A stretch of 64,000 nucleotides of DNA from Isotricha intestinalis (taxonomy: Eukaryota; Ciliophora; Litostomatea; Vestibuliferida; Isotrichidae): the NCBI GenBank assembly GCA_023807065.1, contig JAJJLU010000356.1:1-64000 (forward strand), in the 5' to 3' direction. Shown in pieces: positions 11,040 to 23,400 of the stretch. A program made the translations under genes and the position numbers. Under the pieces are notes generated by a model that was given only the letters and a program-made list of their open reading frames with translations, was not told where the DNA came from and did not search any database. The stretch's first letter is position 1. Each line of letters opens with the position of its first letter.

Positions 11040-13613
11040 ATGAATGAATTACCAGAAAATGTTCAAAACAATAATGAAAATAATCCAAATAATGAAAATA
11101 ATGTAAACAATGAAAATAATCAACCAAATAATGATATAGACCAAAGAGATGGAATAACAGGGAAAGAAATATTAGATATAAAAACATATAATCCAAAAAG
11201 AGATGAAGAAAATATAGTAGATATAAGAAATCCAGAAATTTGGTCTGGATTTCCATTTTGTGAAAGATTTTTATATAGTTTATTTTGCAAAACAAAATGT
11301 TGTTCAGATTATAGAAATGGTGAATTTTTAAGCACAGATTGTTTGAGAAATACTTGTGTAAAAGATCCTATGGTTGATTTAAATAATAAAATATTATCTA
11401 TATCTATTCTAAAAAGTGGTACTTTAGAAATAAAAGAATTAATTTTACATCCTTTTGTCAGAGTTTCTTTTATTAATTTAAAAACAGGTAAATTTCTTCA
11501 AAAAAGCAATTTCAATGCTCCTTGCGTAAGTAGACAAGAATTAAATTTTATTGTTCAACATAATAAAGTTCAAGATAAATTAGATTTACAATCTTCAATA
11601 TTAGATTTTATTCCAACAATTTCAACATGTCCTTATGATTTAAGAGAAAAAGGAGAAGCTTTTGCAGAATGGAATGAAACTTTTTATATAAATGAATCTG
11701 CTGATTATTTATTAAATTCAGATAATATTATGTTTTTTGAATTAATGGATTTTAGTTTAGATTATGAAGAAAATCCAATTGAAAATTCTATTATTCCGAT
11801 GGCTTGGGGTTATTTAAAAATGGTTGGTTTTAGTAGAACTTATTTAGGGAAATATAAAATTCAATTATATAATTATAAATTTAAAAGACCTGAAATTTTG
11901 AATAAATTAAAAAATACTAAATTTGAATATATTAGAACTCCTGATTATTTATATGAATTTGATTGGATTAGAAAAGATAAATATCAAACATTTTTAGAAA
12001 TTTCACTTGGATTAGAAGATAAGCCTTCAGAAGAAGATTTAAATAATACATATATATATAATAAATTTTTATATAGTGTTTTTGTTCCTGAAGGAGATGA
12101 TATAGATATTAATTTTTTAAAATATAAAAAAAGACAAAAATTACAAGCTCCAAAACCAACAATTCCAAATGAGAAAACTTCCCAATTATTTAAATGGCGA
12201 AGAAAACCAAATGAAAAATGTTATATTCCAAATATATTAATATATAAATTCCCAACTGCAAAATTAGGTTGTTTAACACATGAATTTTCAAACAATGGTA
12301 AATATATAGCAGCAGCATGTACAGAAATGAATTCAGAAACATATATAAAAATTTTTAATGTAGAAGATGGTTTTTTAAGATATAGATTTAAAGGACATCA
12401 TAATATAATTCATCATTTTTCATGGTCATTTGATGATTTAATATTAATAAGTGCTTCAGCAGATTGTAATGTTTCATTATGGAGAGTTCCTAAAAATGAA
12501 GCAAATGATATGAATAATTTAAATTATTTTGATAATGAATTAACATTTAAAATATGTGATATCCCTCATCCAGCATATGTTTACTCAACTGCAATTTATC
12601 CTGAAAATTCAAATAATTTAATGATATTAGCAACAGCATGTTTCGATGGTATAGTACGTATATATGCAATAAATTTTAATTATGAACAAAATACTTATTA
12701 TTACACATTATCAAAAATAACAAGAATATTTGAAATTCAAATAAGTCAAGAAATGGAAGATACAGAATATTTTAAGAAAATATCAGATAATTTAAAAAAT
12801 CAAGAAGGTGTGAGACGTAAAGACAAAGAGAAAATAATGTTACTTGAAAAAACTGCTTTGGATCATCGACATCCTAACACAATAGTATTTGATCAAACCC
12901 GTCAACTTTATATTGGAGATTCCTTAGGATATATTCACATATGGGAATTAAATATAGAAAGAGGAATTCCTAACTTACAGAAAATAAAATCAATAACCCA
13001 TAAAGATTTAGAACATGATACAATAAATAAGATAACATTAATCCCAAATCAAACAAAGACATTTTTAATTCATTCTCGTGATAATTGTATTCGTTTAATG
13101 AATATTTCAAAAGAAAAGCCTCAAGTAAATTTAAGATATTTTGGATCAAAATGTGCAAAAACAAATATAAAATCAACAGTAAGTCCAGATGGTTTATATA
13201 TATTATCAGGAAGTGAAGAAGGAGTTCCACATATGTGGTCACTTGAGAGTGGATTACCACAAAGTACAAGTAAATTTGAATGTGGATGGGTTGATAGTGT
13301 AAGTGATGTTAGTTGGAGTAATACTTACAATATGATTGCTTTAAGCTCTTTCGGACAAGAACATCCTCTTCTTGTTTATGTATATGAAAAAAAAGATGTT
13401 AAAGTGGAAAAAGGAGATGTTGTTATTAAAAAAAAAAATGTTGTTGATGAAAAAGATAGAGATGAAGAAGATGATGCTCTTATTAATGATGATTATGATA
13501 ATAATGCCGTAGGAGGGAATAAAATTTTAAATAGAAATCAAGATATGATGAGTGATTTTACTAAAGAATATAAAACAAGAATTGAAAAAGATGTTGAAGA
13601 TGTTCATAATTAA
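11040..13613 (+). CDS. AHI1: Jouberin (AHI1)-like WD40 protein of the ciliary transition zone
   Basis: An 857-residue protein. Residues about 1-50 are Asn-rich. Residues about 100-310 match the domain before the propeller in jouberin (LELxxxPFVRVxxINxxTGxxLxK style: ELILHPFVRVSFINLKTGKF). A WD40 propeller follows from about 409 to 790, with the jouberin-like run of FKGHHNIIHHFSWSFDD, SASADCNVSLWRVP, DIPHPAYVYSTAIYP and TACFDGIVRIY. The His-Pro pair followed by a Tyr-rich strand and the second Cys-Phe-Asp-Gly strand are characteristic of AHI1. The animal SH3 domain is absent, as in many protists. AHI1 belongs to the MKS/NPHP gate at the base of cilia, controlling membrane-protein entry. The C-terminal tail is acidic and disordered. 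The alternative is another propeller protein; the N-terminal match makes that less likely. Confidence 0.8.
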   Translation: MNELPENVQNNNENNPNNENNVNNENNQPNNDIDQRDGITGKEILDIKTYNPKRDEENIVDIRNPEIWSGFPFCERFLYSLFCKTKCCSDYRNGEFLSTDCLRNTCVKDPMVDLNNKILSISILKSGTLEIKELILHPFVRVSFINLKTGKFLQKSNFNAPCVSRQELNFIVQHNKVQDKLDLQSSILDFIPTISTCPYDLREKGEAFAEWNETFYINESADYLLNSDNIMFFELMDFSLDYEENPIENSIIPMAWGYLKMVGFSRTYLGKYKIQLYNYKFKRPEILNKLKNTKFEYIRTPDYLYEFDWIRKDKYQTFLEISLGLEDKPSEEDLNNTYIYNKFLYSVFVPEGDDIDINFLKYKKRQKLQAPKPTIPNEKTSQLFKWRRKPNEKCYIPNILIYKFPTAKLGCLTHEFSNNGKYIAAACTEMNSETYIKIFNVEDGFLRYRFKGHHNIIHHFSWSFDDLILISASADCNVSLWRVPKNEANDMNNLNYFDNELTFKICDIPHPAYVYSTAIYPENSNNLMILATACFDGIVRIYAINFNYEQNTYYYTLSKITRIFEIQISQEMEDTEYFKKISDNLKNQEGVRRKDKEKIMLLEKTALDHRHPNTIVFDQTRQLYIGDSLGYIHIWELNIERGIPNLQKIKSITHKDLEHDTINKITLIPNQTKTFLIHSRDNCIRLMNISKEKPQVNLRYFGSKCAKTNIKSTVSPDGLYILSGSEEGVPHMWSLESGLPQSTSKFECGWVDSVSDVSWSNTYNMIALSSFGQEHPLLVYVYEKKDVKVEKGDVVIKKKNVVDEKDRDEEDDALINDDYDNNAVGGNKILNRNQDMMSDFTKEYKTRIEKDVEDVHN

Positions 13614-14969
13614 ATTTATTTTTTTTGATTATTAATCTGGGCTTAATGCTTTTAGTTTTTTATTTTTTCATTTTTTTTTGATATTTAAATTTAAATTGTT
13701 TTTTTCAAAAAAAGGCTATTATTTATTTTTATTTTATACTTTTTTAAGTCCTTATTTTTAGTTAATTTTTTTTATTTTTAAAAAAAAAGACCATCATTTT
13801 GGAATTTCCAAAGTAATTAAAAATTAAGAAAAAGAAACAACTCAAATAAAACACAAAAAATAAATAATGATATAGATATTCTATATCAAGGAAATTCAAT
13901 ATATAAGAGTAGATTTTTAGAATTTTAAAGAAAAAAAACATTTGAATACTCTTTTCAAAACTATAAATAGTTTATATAAAATAAGAAGATTTTTCAAAAT
14001 AATATAATAAAAAATAGAAAAATAATGAAAGAAGAAGAAGGAAAAATAATCAAGAAATAATAAAAAACCTAAATAAAATATTTCATCTAACAGAAGATAA
14101 TTTAGAAAAAGTACTCCAAGTATAAAACATTTATAGTTTAATATAAAAAACTATAACATATATTATCATTATGATATTAAGAAAAAGAGATGTGAATTAT
14201 TTATATGATTTAAAAGAATATAATTCAATTTATAATCAGAAATGTTTTAGAAATGAATAAAGATTTTTGATATAAAATTAAGGGTTTATTCATTTGATGA
14301 AAATTTAATTAGAAAATGATTTAAAGCTTTAAATAAATTTTATAGATTTAATTGCTCATTTTTATATGTTTATTTTTCTAGATCAATATTAAATAAATAT
14401 ATTAAAGAAGGAATTGAATATTTTATAAAGTTGTTGAAATAAGAAATTCATGTATATTTATATATTTATAATAAGAATGACAATTGGAAATATAAAATTA
14501 GTGGAAGTTTCAGTCATTATGATTATGTGTTAAACATTTTTATTGTGAAATATGTTATTCTGCTAAATTTGAAATTTTCTTTCTGGTGTAATCGTGATTA
14601 AAAACTTTGAATATGGTTAAAAAAATAAAATGAATGAAAAAAAACCTGATTATAAATAGTTAAAGTAAATTTTTCTAAAAATTCTTCTTGTCATAATAAA
14701 GCACTTATTTTATCTTTGGAAATTTTTATTGAAGTTTTTTAGTCAAAATATATCTAATATAATATCAGGAGAATCTTGTTGATTAATGGTATTTACAGAT
14801 TATAAAAAGGTTTTTATGATTTAGTTTTTTGAATTATTTAAATTGTTTTGAAAAAAAATAAATATAATAATTTATTTTTAATTCAAATAATTAATTTAAT
14901 ATTACTTTGTTTCTTTATAATTCAAAATTCTAAAAAAAAAAATAATAATTATTAAAAATTAAATAAAAT
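13614..14969. other. Intergenic region with a decayed coding remnant
   Basis: From about 14030 to 14620 the plus strand carries protein-like pieces in two frames. One runs NLNKIFHLTEDNLEKVLQV to about 14260; another holds FDIKLRVYSFDENLIRK, then TGA, then SILNKYIKEGIEYFIKLLK, then TAA, then NDNWKYKISGSFSHYDY. At least one frameshift and several stops separate them, and no family is recognised. The rest (13614-13850 and 14620-14969) is AT-rich with nothing identifiable. Confidence 0.4.
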
Positions 14970-16886
14970 TTAATACTGAGGTTGTAATTCATCTTCCAAT
15001 TCACAAAAATCAACTTTTCCATCTCTGTTTTTATCAAGTCTAATAAACAACAAATCAGCGTCTTTAGGATTTCCAAGTAAACAATTTTTCTGTAAATAAC
15101 ATTGTAAATCATTAGCATTAAAAGAGCCTAAACAGCATTGATCTAAATTTCTAAAAATATCTTTTAATCTTAATCTTAAAGTAGTATAACCTCTTTTCAT
15201 ACAATTAAATTTACTTTCATAATCAATTAATGAATTGAATAAATTTTTCAAATATAATTTTGTACTAAACATAAATACATCAGGATTATTTGAAGGACAA
15301 CAATTATTAGGACATCTATTTTCAACCATTTGTCTAAAATCTTTTTCATATGGAACAACCATATCAAAGAAATCTGCATAATTTAAATATCCTTTTCCAC
15401 TTAGATCAAATCTTTTCATTAAATTTCTTATATCTGAATCAGTAGCATAAACATCTAGTAATCTTAATCCACATTTTAAATCTTCTGGACTAATACAACC
15501 ACGACAATTACATTCAAATATTCTGAAAGCATCTTCACAATTAAAATCACATTTTAAAGCTAAATCTGTTTTAGCTTGTTCAATTCTACTTTCAGCATCC
15601 ATTAATGATTTTAAGTAATCATTTAATTGTCTTTCTTCCATTTCATTTGGATTACACATATTATAATTTGAATTATTATTTCTCATTGGACTATTCATTC
15701 TCATTGGGCTATTCATTCTCATTGGACTGTTCATTCTCATTGGACTATTCATTCTCATTGGGCTGCTTACTCTGTTTGGAGAACAACATATTGGTGGACA
15801 ACATATTGGACGGCAGCAACATGGATCACAACAACATGTTAAACAAGGATTACATTTTCTTTGTGGTGATAATCTAAGTGATAAGTTATTTGAAACTCTC
15901 ATTGGACTATAATTATCTCTTTGAGGACTTCTCATTGGTGAATTTGCGTTTGTTAAATATGTAGAATTTTGAGTATTGAACATACCTGAATTATTTAATA
16001 TATTTTCTGTTTTTCTTGATAAATCACCCCTAATGGGACTGTTGTTTGAACTGAAGCATCTTCTGGGTGATGGACATGGACTGCAGCATCTTATTGGTAA
16101 GCATTTAGGAGGACAGCAATCAATAGGTGGGCAGCATTTAGGAGGACAACAATTAATAGGAGGGCAGCATTTAGGAGGGCAGCATGTTATTGGAGGGCAA
16201 CACTTAGGTGGACAAGGATCACAGCATACTGGAAGACATGTTGGAAATTCTAGTAATTTAGTTAATTCACATAAATCTACTCTTCCATCACAATTAGAAT
16301 CCATTCTCTTCATCATTGCTCGAACATCACTATCTAAATAACTTGCACAATTTTTGTCTAAAAAACACTTTAAACTTTCTGGAGTAATTGAATTATATGA
16401 TTTTAACGAATTGAATATATCACAAGCATTATAATCACATCTGCATCTTAAATCGTTAAGTAGATTCATTATATTTCTACTTAAATCAATTTCTTTTTCT
16501 AATAACTTACTAAGGGAATATTCAATATTAAAAGATAATTTATTATCACATGAATTTGAATTACTTTTTCTTAATGATTTTTCACTTTGAATTAAATTAA
16601 GAAATTCAGTATAAGAAAGTGATCCATCACCATCTTGATCATAGCATTGAATAAGAAAGTTAACTTCTGCTTCATTTGCAAATATTCCTTTACATTTAAG
16701 GAAATTTAATATGTTACATGCATTTACTCTATTTTTACATTCTGTGTCTAAAGCTCTAAAAATTTGATATGGATCGAAATCGTAATTATCAGATAGTACT
16801 TGTCTACTTATTTCTACGGTTCTCTCTCCTTCTGCGAGAGAAAGAAGAAGTTTTGCTACTCTAGCTTCTGTTTCTACTGATAACAT
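14970..16886 (-). CDS. EF-hand protein with Cys-Pro-rich core and SPMR repeats
   Basis: A 638-residue protein with four good calcium-binding EF-hand loops at about 83-94 (DQDGDGSLSYTE), 196-207 (DSNCDGRVDLCE), 494-505 (DLSGKGYLNYAD) and 618-629 (DKNRDGKVDFCE). More degenerate hands lie between, in two similar N- and C-terminal halves. Between the halves sit a Cys-Pro region (217-272) made of CCPPKCCPPI-like units, a second Cys cluster (345-370), and a serine/proline/arginine stretch with five SPMR units (375-404). No signal peptide or membrane segment is present. Multi-EF-hand proteins with SPxR motifs are common in ciliate cortex and cilia, but family identity is not certain. Calcium binding is well supported; the Cys-Pro part may bind metal or form cross-links, which is inference. 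Confidence 0.85.
   Translation of the reverse strand: MLSVETEARVAKLLLSLAEGERTVEISRQVLSDNYDFDPYQIFRALDTECKNRVNACNILNFLKCKGIFANEAEVNFLIQCYDQDGDGSLSYTEFLNLIQSEKSLRKSNSNSCDNKLSFNIEYSLSKLLEKEIDLSRNIMNLLNDLRCRCDYNACDIFNSLKSYNSITPESLKCFLDKNCASYLDSDVRAMMKRMDSNCDGRVDLCELTKLLEFPTCLPVCCDPCPPKCCPPITCCPPKCCPPINCCPPKCCPPIDCCPPKCLPIRCCSPCPSPRRCFSSNNSPIRGDLSRKTENILNNSGMFNTQNSTYLTNANSPMRSPQRDNYSPMRVSNNLSLRLSPQRKCNPCLTCCCDPCCCRPICCPPICCSPNRVSSPMRMNSPMRMNSPMRMNSPMRMNSPMRNNNSNYNMCNPNEMEERQLNDYLKSLMDAESRIEQAKTDLALKCDFNCEDAFRIFECNCRGCISPEDLKCGLRLLDVYATDSDIRNLMKRFDLSGKGYLNYADFFDMVVPYEKDFRQMVENRCPNNCCPSNNPDVFMFSTKLYLKNLFNSLIDYESKFNCMKRGYTTLRLRLKDIFRNLDQCCLGSFNANDLQCYLQKNCLLGNPKDADLLFIRLDKNRDGKVDFCELEDELQPQY
15688..15762 (-). 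repeat. 18-bp tandem repeat encoding SPMRMN
   Basis: Four to five near-identical 18-bp units lie head to tail inside the EF-hand gene (read on the minus strand) and encode SPMRMN copies. Units differ by single synonymous bases, pointing to recent slippage or unequal exchange. Further isolated SPMR or SPxR motifs occur upstream in the same protein. Confidence 0.85.
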
Positions 16887-17497
16887 TTTTTTTGGGTTTG
16901 GTTATATGATATTTTAATTATATTTTTTTATTTGTTTCATTATTTATATTTATGAATAATTTTTAATTTTTATTGGTATTTGGGATTTTCTTATTGTTTT
17001 TTATTTAATCTTTTTTAAAGCAATATTTTAATATTTTTTTGTTTTTATTATATATATTTTTTTATTTGAAGAATATAATTTATGAAAAGTTTAAAATTTA
17101 ATTATTATTCGAATAATTATGAACCGGAATACTTAGGAAACAGAAATTCTTTTTTATAAAAAAATTTCAAAAAAAGAAATAACATTACAATAAAAGAAAA
17201 TGATATAATATAAATATTAATATATTAAAAAATAAACTAAAAAATCTACTTATCGAGTAAAATCTTTATTATTATAATTAATTATAAATCTCCTATAACT
17301 TCATAATATCAAATAAATCATAAAAAAAATGAAAATTCAAAAAAATATTGTAAACTATTTAAAAACTGCATTAAAAATTTTTTATTAAAAAACTAAACAA
17401 CCACTGATATATAAAAAAAATAAAAATCCAAAAATTAATATATAAATCCAAAAAAATCATTTAAAAATTAAAAAAAACCAAAATATAAAATAAAAAA
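16887..17497. promoter_or_regulatory. Divergent intergenic region between EF-hand and RCC1 genes
   Basis: The 611 bases between two outward-facing start codons should contain both promoters. The sequence is AT-rich with long A runs before the RCC1 gene's ATG. The only less AT-rich patch is near 17110-17150. No known promoter motif can be named. Confidence 0.35.
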
Positions 17498-20400
17498 ATG
17501 ATAAGTAATCCTCCAACAGGTAGAGTATATTTTTTCAAAACTGACAAGACAATAAAAAACAAATTTTCTCCAATATTAGAAATAAATTCAAATTTTGATA
17601 CATTAAAATCTATAGTAATAGGGAGTGGAAGAGCGATTGGAATAACATCTCAAGATGAATTATTGGAATGGACATTTGATAAAAAAACTCAATCTTCAAT
17701 AACTACAACTCCTCCATCGAATAAACAATTAAAGCAAACAAAAAATGATTTTTTATTTCTTCTCTCAAAACCAGTATTTCAATTTAATAAATTGAAATTT
17801 AAATCAATTCTCTTAAATAAGACAATGTGTCTTGGATTAGATACAATGGGAAATGTGTTAGTATGGGGACAAAATAAAGAAGGTTTACTTGGATTAGGAT
17901 ATGATGTAACGAGTGTAGATTCTCCAACAAAATTAGAAGGATTAAGTGATATAAAGGAAATTTCTCTAAGTGATTTTCATGCTGTTTGCTTAAATAATAA
18001 TGGACAAGGATTTAGTTGGGGTATTGGAAAATATGGTGAATTAGGTCTAGATAAATGTATTTATACTCCTACTCCACAAAGAATTAATAGTGACAATACT
18101 TATTCTAAAGTCTTTGCTGGTAATTTAATCACTTGCTTTATAGATTTAAATGGTCATTTTTCTTATTATGGAGTTATTATTAAACAGTTAAAAGGATATA
18201 ATTCAAGTATTACTGTTAAAAATTTACTCAACGATCAAAATAATTTTGATAATAAAAGCTTGTTTTTAGAAAAAGATATTGCTGAATTGGAAAATGAATT
18301 GTTTGAAAATATTATTATTGGAAATGGATTTATTGGGTTATTAAGTAAAAGAGGTTTGCTTTTTACTTTGGAATATTCTGATAAATTAACTATGCTTTAT
18401 AGTAAATATTTCATTTATAGTATTGCTGTTTCTCATAATGAAATTTATGGTTTGTGTAAAGATGGTTATTCTAATAAAACTGTTAATGTTACTTCTAAAA
18501 TACATGTTATGAATAATAATTCCATTGGGAAAAATTATTATTTATGTAAATGGTCTTCTAAATTTCCTGAAAAAGAAGTTTTTTCTGAAATTTGGACAAC
18601 TACAATTTTCAAAATTACAGAAGAAATTCAAAATATTCAAAATATATCTTTATTAAGTTCTAATCAAAATAGAAGTTTAGTTTTATTAATTGAAAAAGAA
18701 GATAGACCAAATAATTTAAATAATTCTTTCTTTACTCCTTTAAACAGAAAATTACTGGATTCTTCAACAAATAATGATTTATCAATAGATAATTCAATGA
18801 ATGTAACATATAATGAATTTCCAAATATTAAAAGAGTTTTCCCAGAAAATTTCCTTACCTATGATTCAGAATATGATGATTCATTCAATAAAAAATTTAA
18901 AAGAACAAAATCTAGAGTCAATGCAAATATATCTGGAATATTTATTGATAATTCAGCATATGGAAATTACAATTATTACACAAATAATACATTAAATAGA
19001 AGTAGATCATATTCCCCAAATTTAAATAAAACTTATAATACAAATACTTTTAATAGCGTTGTTGGTGGATTATCACAAATCGGGAAAAGCACTTATTTTC
19101 CAGGTTCAAATATGGGAAATTATAATTATAATACAAATACTAATTTATCTAATTTTAACACAAATAACAACTTATATACACCAAATAATAAATCATTAAA
19201 TAAAAATGAAACTGGAGAAAACTATGACGAATCAGTAGAAATGAAAGAAAAAGAATTAAATAATTATAAACAAGAAGTTGATAATATTATTAAAAATTTC
19301 AAAGAAAAACAAAGAGAACAAAAACAAAATTTACAACATAAATATGCAAGATCAACTGGTCATCATGTGATTTTTACAGGAGGAAATCAAAATAGGACAG
19401 CAGTTCAAAATGATCTTTTACATAATAGAGGACAATCAACTGATTTAAATTTATCCTTTAGTACTACTTCACCTAATATTGATAAAAGTAATATTTCTGG
19501 AAATAAAATTATTATAAATAAAAATAGTAAATTAACTAAAGGATTATCTGTTGATACAAGTAATAATTTAGATGAACTTTTAAAAGATAATAGTAATATT
19601 ATTAGAAATGATTTATATAGTGATACTGATGAAAATAATAATATTTTTAACAGAACAACAAGTGGAATAAATTTAAGTTATTTAAGTCCAAATCCAAATG
19701 CAAATATTTTGAATAAAAGATATGGTCCTAATATTAATATTGGAAATAATAATATGGCACATTCAACAAATATTTTAAGTAGAATGAATTTAATTGGAAA
19801 TAATTCTAAAAGATTTAATACTGAAAGCAGCAGTAATGAATTATATAATTCAGGAAATAGAAGATTAATTGGTAGTAATTCTTTCGGCTTTATTAATAAT
19901 AATGGAAAAAGAGTTAATTTCAGATTATCTGAAGATAATATGCATAATATTAGAGTAATTAAAACTTTAAGTGATAGTGATGAAGATAGAAGTAGATCTA
20001 AAGATAAAATTAAAAAAGACTTTGGTTTAGATGATATTAATCAATTAAAAATAAAAAAAACAAATAGTTATAGGATTCATGAAAATAATGAAGATAATGT
20101 TAAACTTAGAATGCAACAAAGATTAATAAGTTTAGATAAAATAAGGCAATTAGAAAAAAAAGGAAAAATTTTCAGTGAAGATGAATTAGAAAAGCATTTA
20201 AATAACCCTCAAATTTTAGCAAATGATCCAAATGATATGTTATTTTATAAAAATATAGAACTTCAAAATAATCCAGAATTATATAACCAATTTACAGGTA
20301 AATTTAATCAAGAATATAATTTAAATTATCCTAAAAATAAAGGAAATAGTCAATTAAGTATAATAAATTTATCTGGAAAAGGAATTAACCCTGCAAATCA

Positions 20401-23400
20401 ATATGCCAATAAAGAAGGATATATTGATAACAATGGAATTTTCCATATCTTTAGAGAAGGGAAAGGAATCAACGTTAATAAAGTTATTTCTGGTGGTTAT
20501 GTAGATAATTCAGGTAATTTTTATCCTTATAATGATGATATAAACAATAATTATGAAAAAAATAATATTATTAATAAAGGTGGATTCATTGATGATAAAG
20601 GGATATTTCACTTTAATCAAAATCAACAAAATGAAATAATGAATAAAGAAGGTTTTATTGATAATGAAGGAAATTTTGTCAATTCTGAAGAAGGAAGTAA
20701 TAATTTAGATAATAAAAGAGGCTATATTGATAATAAAGGAATGTATCATCCTTATGATAATAAAAATTCAAATTTCTTAGATAAAGGTGCTTATATTGAT
20801 AATCAAGGAAATTTCTATCCTTATATAGGAAATAAAAATGATATTGTTATGAATAGAAGGGTATATAATGATGGATATGAAATGAAAGATTACAGTGGGG
20901 AATATAGAAATAGAGATGGTGCTTTACAAACTGGTTTTATTCAAGATAAAGATGGAAATATAATAAATATGAAAGAGGGTATCAAGAAAGAAAGTATGAG
21001 AATTCAAGGTTTTATCAGTGATAATATGAGCAATAGAGATTATACTAATAAAAATCAACATTATGTTCAAGGAAAAATGATTTATGAAGATGAAAATGAT
21101 GATGATAATGTAAATATGAGAAGTGGAAAATTTTATGATAGTGATGAAGTTAATAAATATAGTAATAATAAGAAAATAAATATTCAAACTGGAGAATATT
21201 ATGAAGGTGATTATGGAAATTATAATATTCATGCTAAAGATACATTTGGTAATAATAATTTTGTTTATAAAGATCAATATAGTGATAGAAATATTAAAAA
21301 TATAAATACTGGGACTTTTAGTAACGAAAATAGTGGTAGAAATAATATGAGTAGAAGAATGAAAAGTGACAGAGAAATTGAAGATTTAGCTAATTTTGCT
21401 GAAAGTCAAAGATTAAAAAAAAGTAGTCAAGATGAAAATAATTTATCAAATATAATAATAGATAATAATAATGAAAGTTATGTAAACGCTTATAATAGAA
21501 GTAAAATGAATGAAAGAGAAAATGAGAATCTAAAGGAATATAAAAAAAAAATAGAAAGAGAAAATGAAAATTCATTGAATATAAATAAAGATTTTGATGA
21601 ATTTATGAATGAGAATCCAGAAGTAGTTGAAAGAATTAAAAATAATAAGCAATTAAATGATATATTAGAAAATAATCCAGATTTTATAGAAAATATAAAG
21701 AATAATCCAAATTATATTGAAAATATTAAAAAGAATAATCCACAATTTAATGAATTTGTAAAGAAAAATCCAGAAATTATGAAAGTTTTACAAGAAAACC
21801 CAGAATATGTTGAAAATATTAAAATTAAACAACAATATGATGAAAATATTAAAAAAGTTAATAAATATAATGATTTTGTCAAAAAGAATCCTGAATTTAA
21901 AGAATTTATAAATAAAAATAATAAAGTTGTAGAGAATATTCAACATAATAAACAATTAGATGATATTATTAAATCTAATCCAGATTTTATTGAAAATGTC
22001 AAAAATAACCCTCAATATATTGAAAATATGAAAAGAAATAATCCAGAATTTAATGAATTTGTTAAGAAAAATCCTGAAATAATTCAAGTCTTAAAAGAAA
22101 ACCCAGAATATGTTGAAAATATTAAAATTAAACAAGAATCAGAAGAAAATATTAAAAAAATTGAAGAACATAATAATAATGTAAATATGAATCCATTAAA
22201 TAATGAATATATGAAAACAAATAAAGAATTTCATCAATTTATGAATGAGAATCCAGAAGTCGTTGAAAATATAAAGAATAATGATCAATTAAATGATATA
22301 TTAGAAAATAATCCAGATTTTATAGAAAATATAAAGAATAATCCAAATTACATTGAAAATATTAAAAAGAATAATCCACAATTTAATGAATTTGTAAAGA
22401 AAAACCCTGAAATTATTGATGTATTAAAGAAGAATCCAGAATATATTGAAAATATTAAAAATAAACAAAAAGTTGAAGAAAATATTAAAAATACTATGAA
22501 TAAACAAACTAATAAACAATCAGAATTTAAACAATTCATCAATAATAATAAGAGATTAGTAGAAAATATTAAGAATAATAGACAATTAGACGAAATTATT
22601 AAAAAGAACCCAGATTTAATTGAAAATATGAAATATAATCCACAATATATTGAAAATATGAAGAAAAATAATCCAGAATTCAATGAATTTATTAAGAAAA
22701 ATCCAGAAATTATACAAGTTATGAAAAATAATCCTGAATTTATTGAAGATATTAAAAATAAACAACAATATGATGAATATGTTGAAAAAAATCCAGAATT
22801 TAATGAATTTATAGAAAATAATCCAGAAGTTGTTGAAAATATAAAGAATAATAGTCAATTAAATGAATTATTAGAAAATAATCCAGATTTTATAGAAAAT
22901 ATTAAGAATAATCCTGAATATATTGAAGATATGAAACAAGATCCACAATTTAAGGAATTAATGAAGAAAAATCCAGAAATTGTAGAAGTATTAAGAAATA
23001 ACCCAGAATATGTTGAAAATATAAAGAATAAACAGCAATATGATGAAAATTTAAATAAACCTATTGATTCTAATTCAAAGTTTTCTTCTTATGGAAAATA
23101 TGTTCAATCTTCGTTGACTTCTCGTAAAAATAGTAAATATCAATCTTTTAAAAACCTCAGAAGTGCCTCTTATAGTGACAATGAAGGTTCAAGTGAGACA
23201 TCTCAAAAAAAGAAAACAAGAAAGAAAAAATCTAAGAAAAATAACTTAATGATTAGAAAAAGAAATGTATTTGATTCATTATTAAATCCAAGTCATGAAA
23301 ATAATATAGATGAAATATCATCTAATAATAATAGTATTCACACGATAACTTCTTCTATATTCAGAAAAAGAAATTATAATATCACTCAAAGTAATTTATC

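Noticed and set aside
20924..21277. Minus-strand Ile-rich frames inside the RCC1 gene
   Set aside because: They are shadows of Asn/Asp-rich codons (AAT, GAT) on the coding strand.
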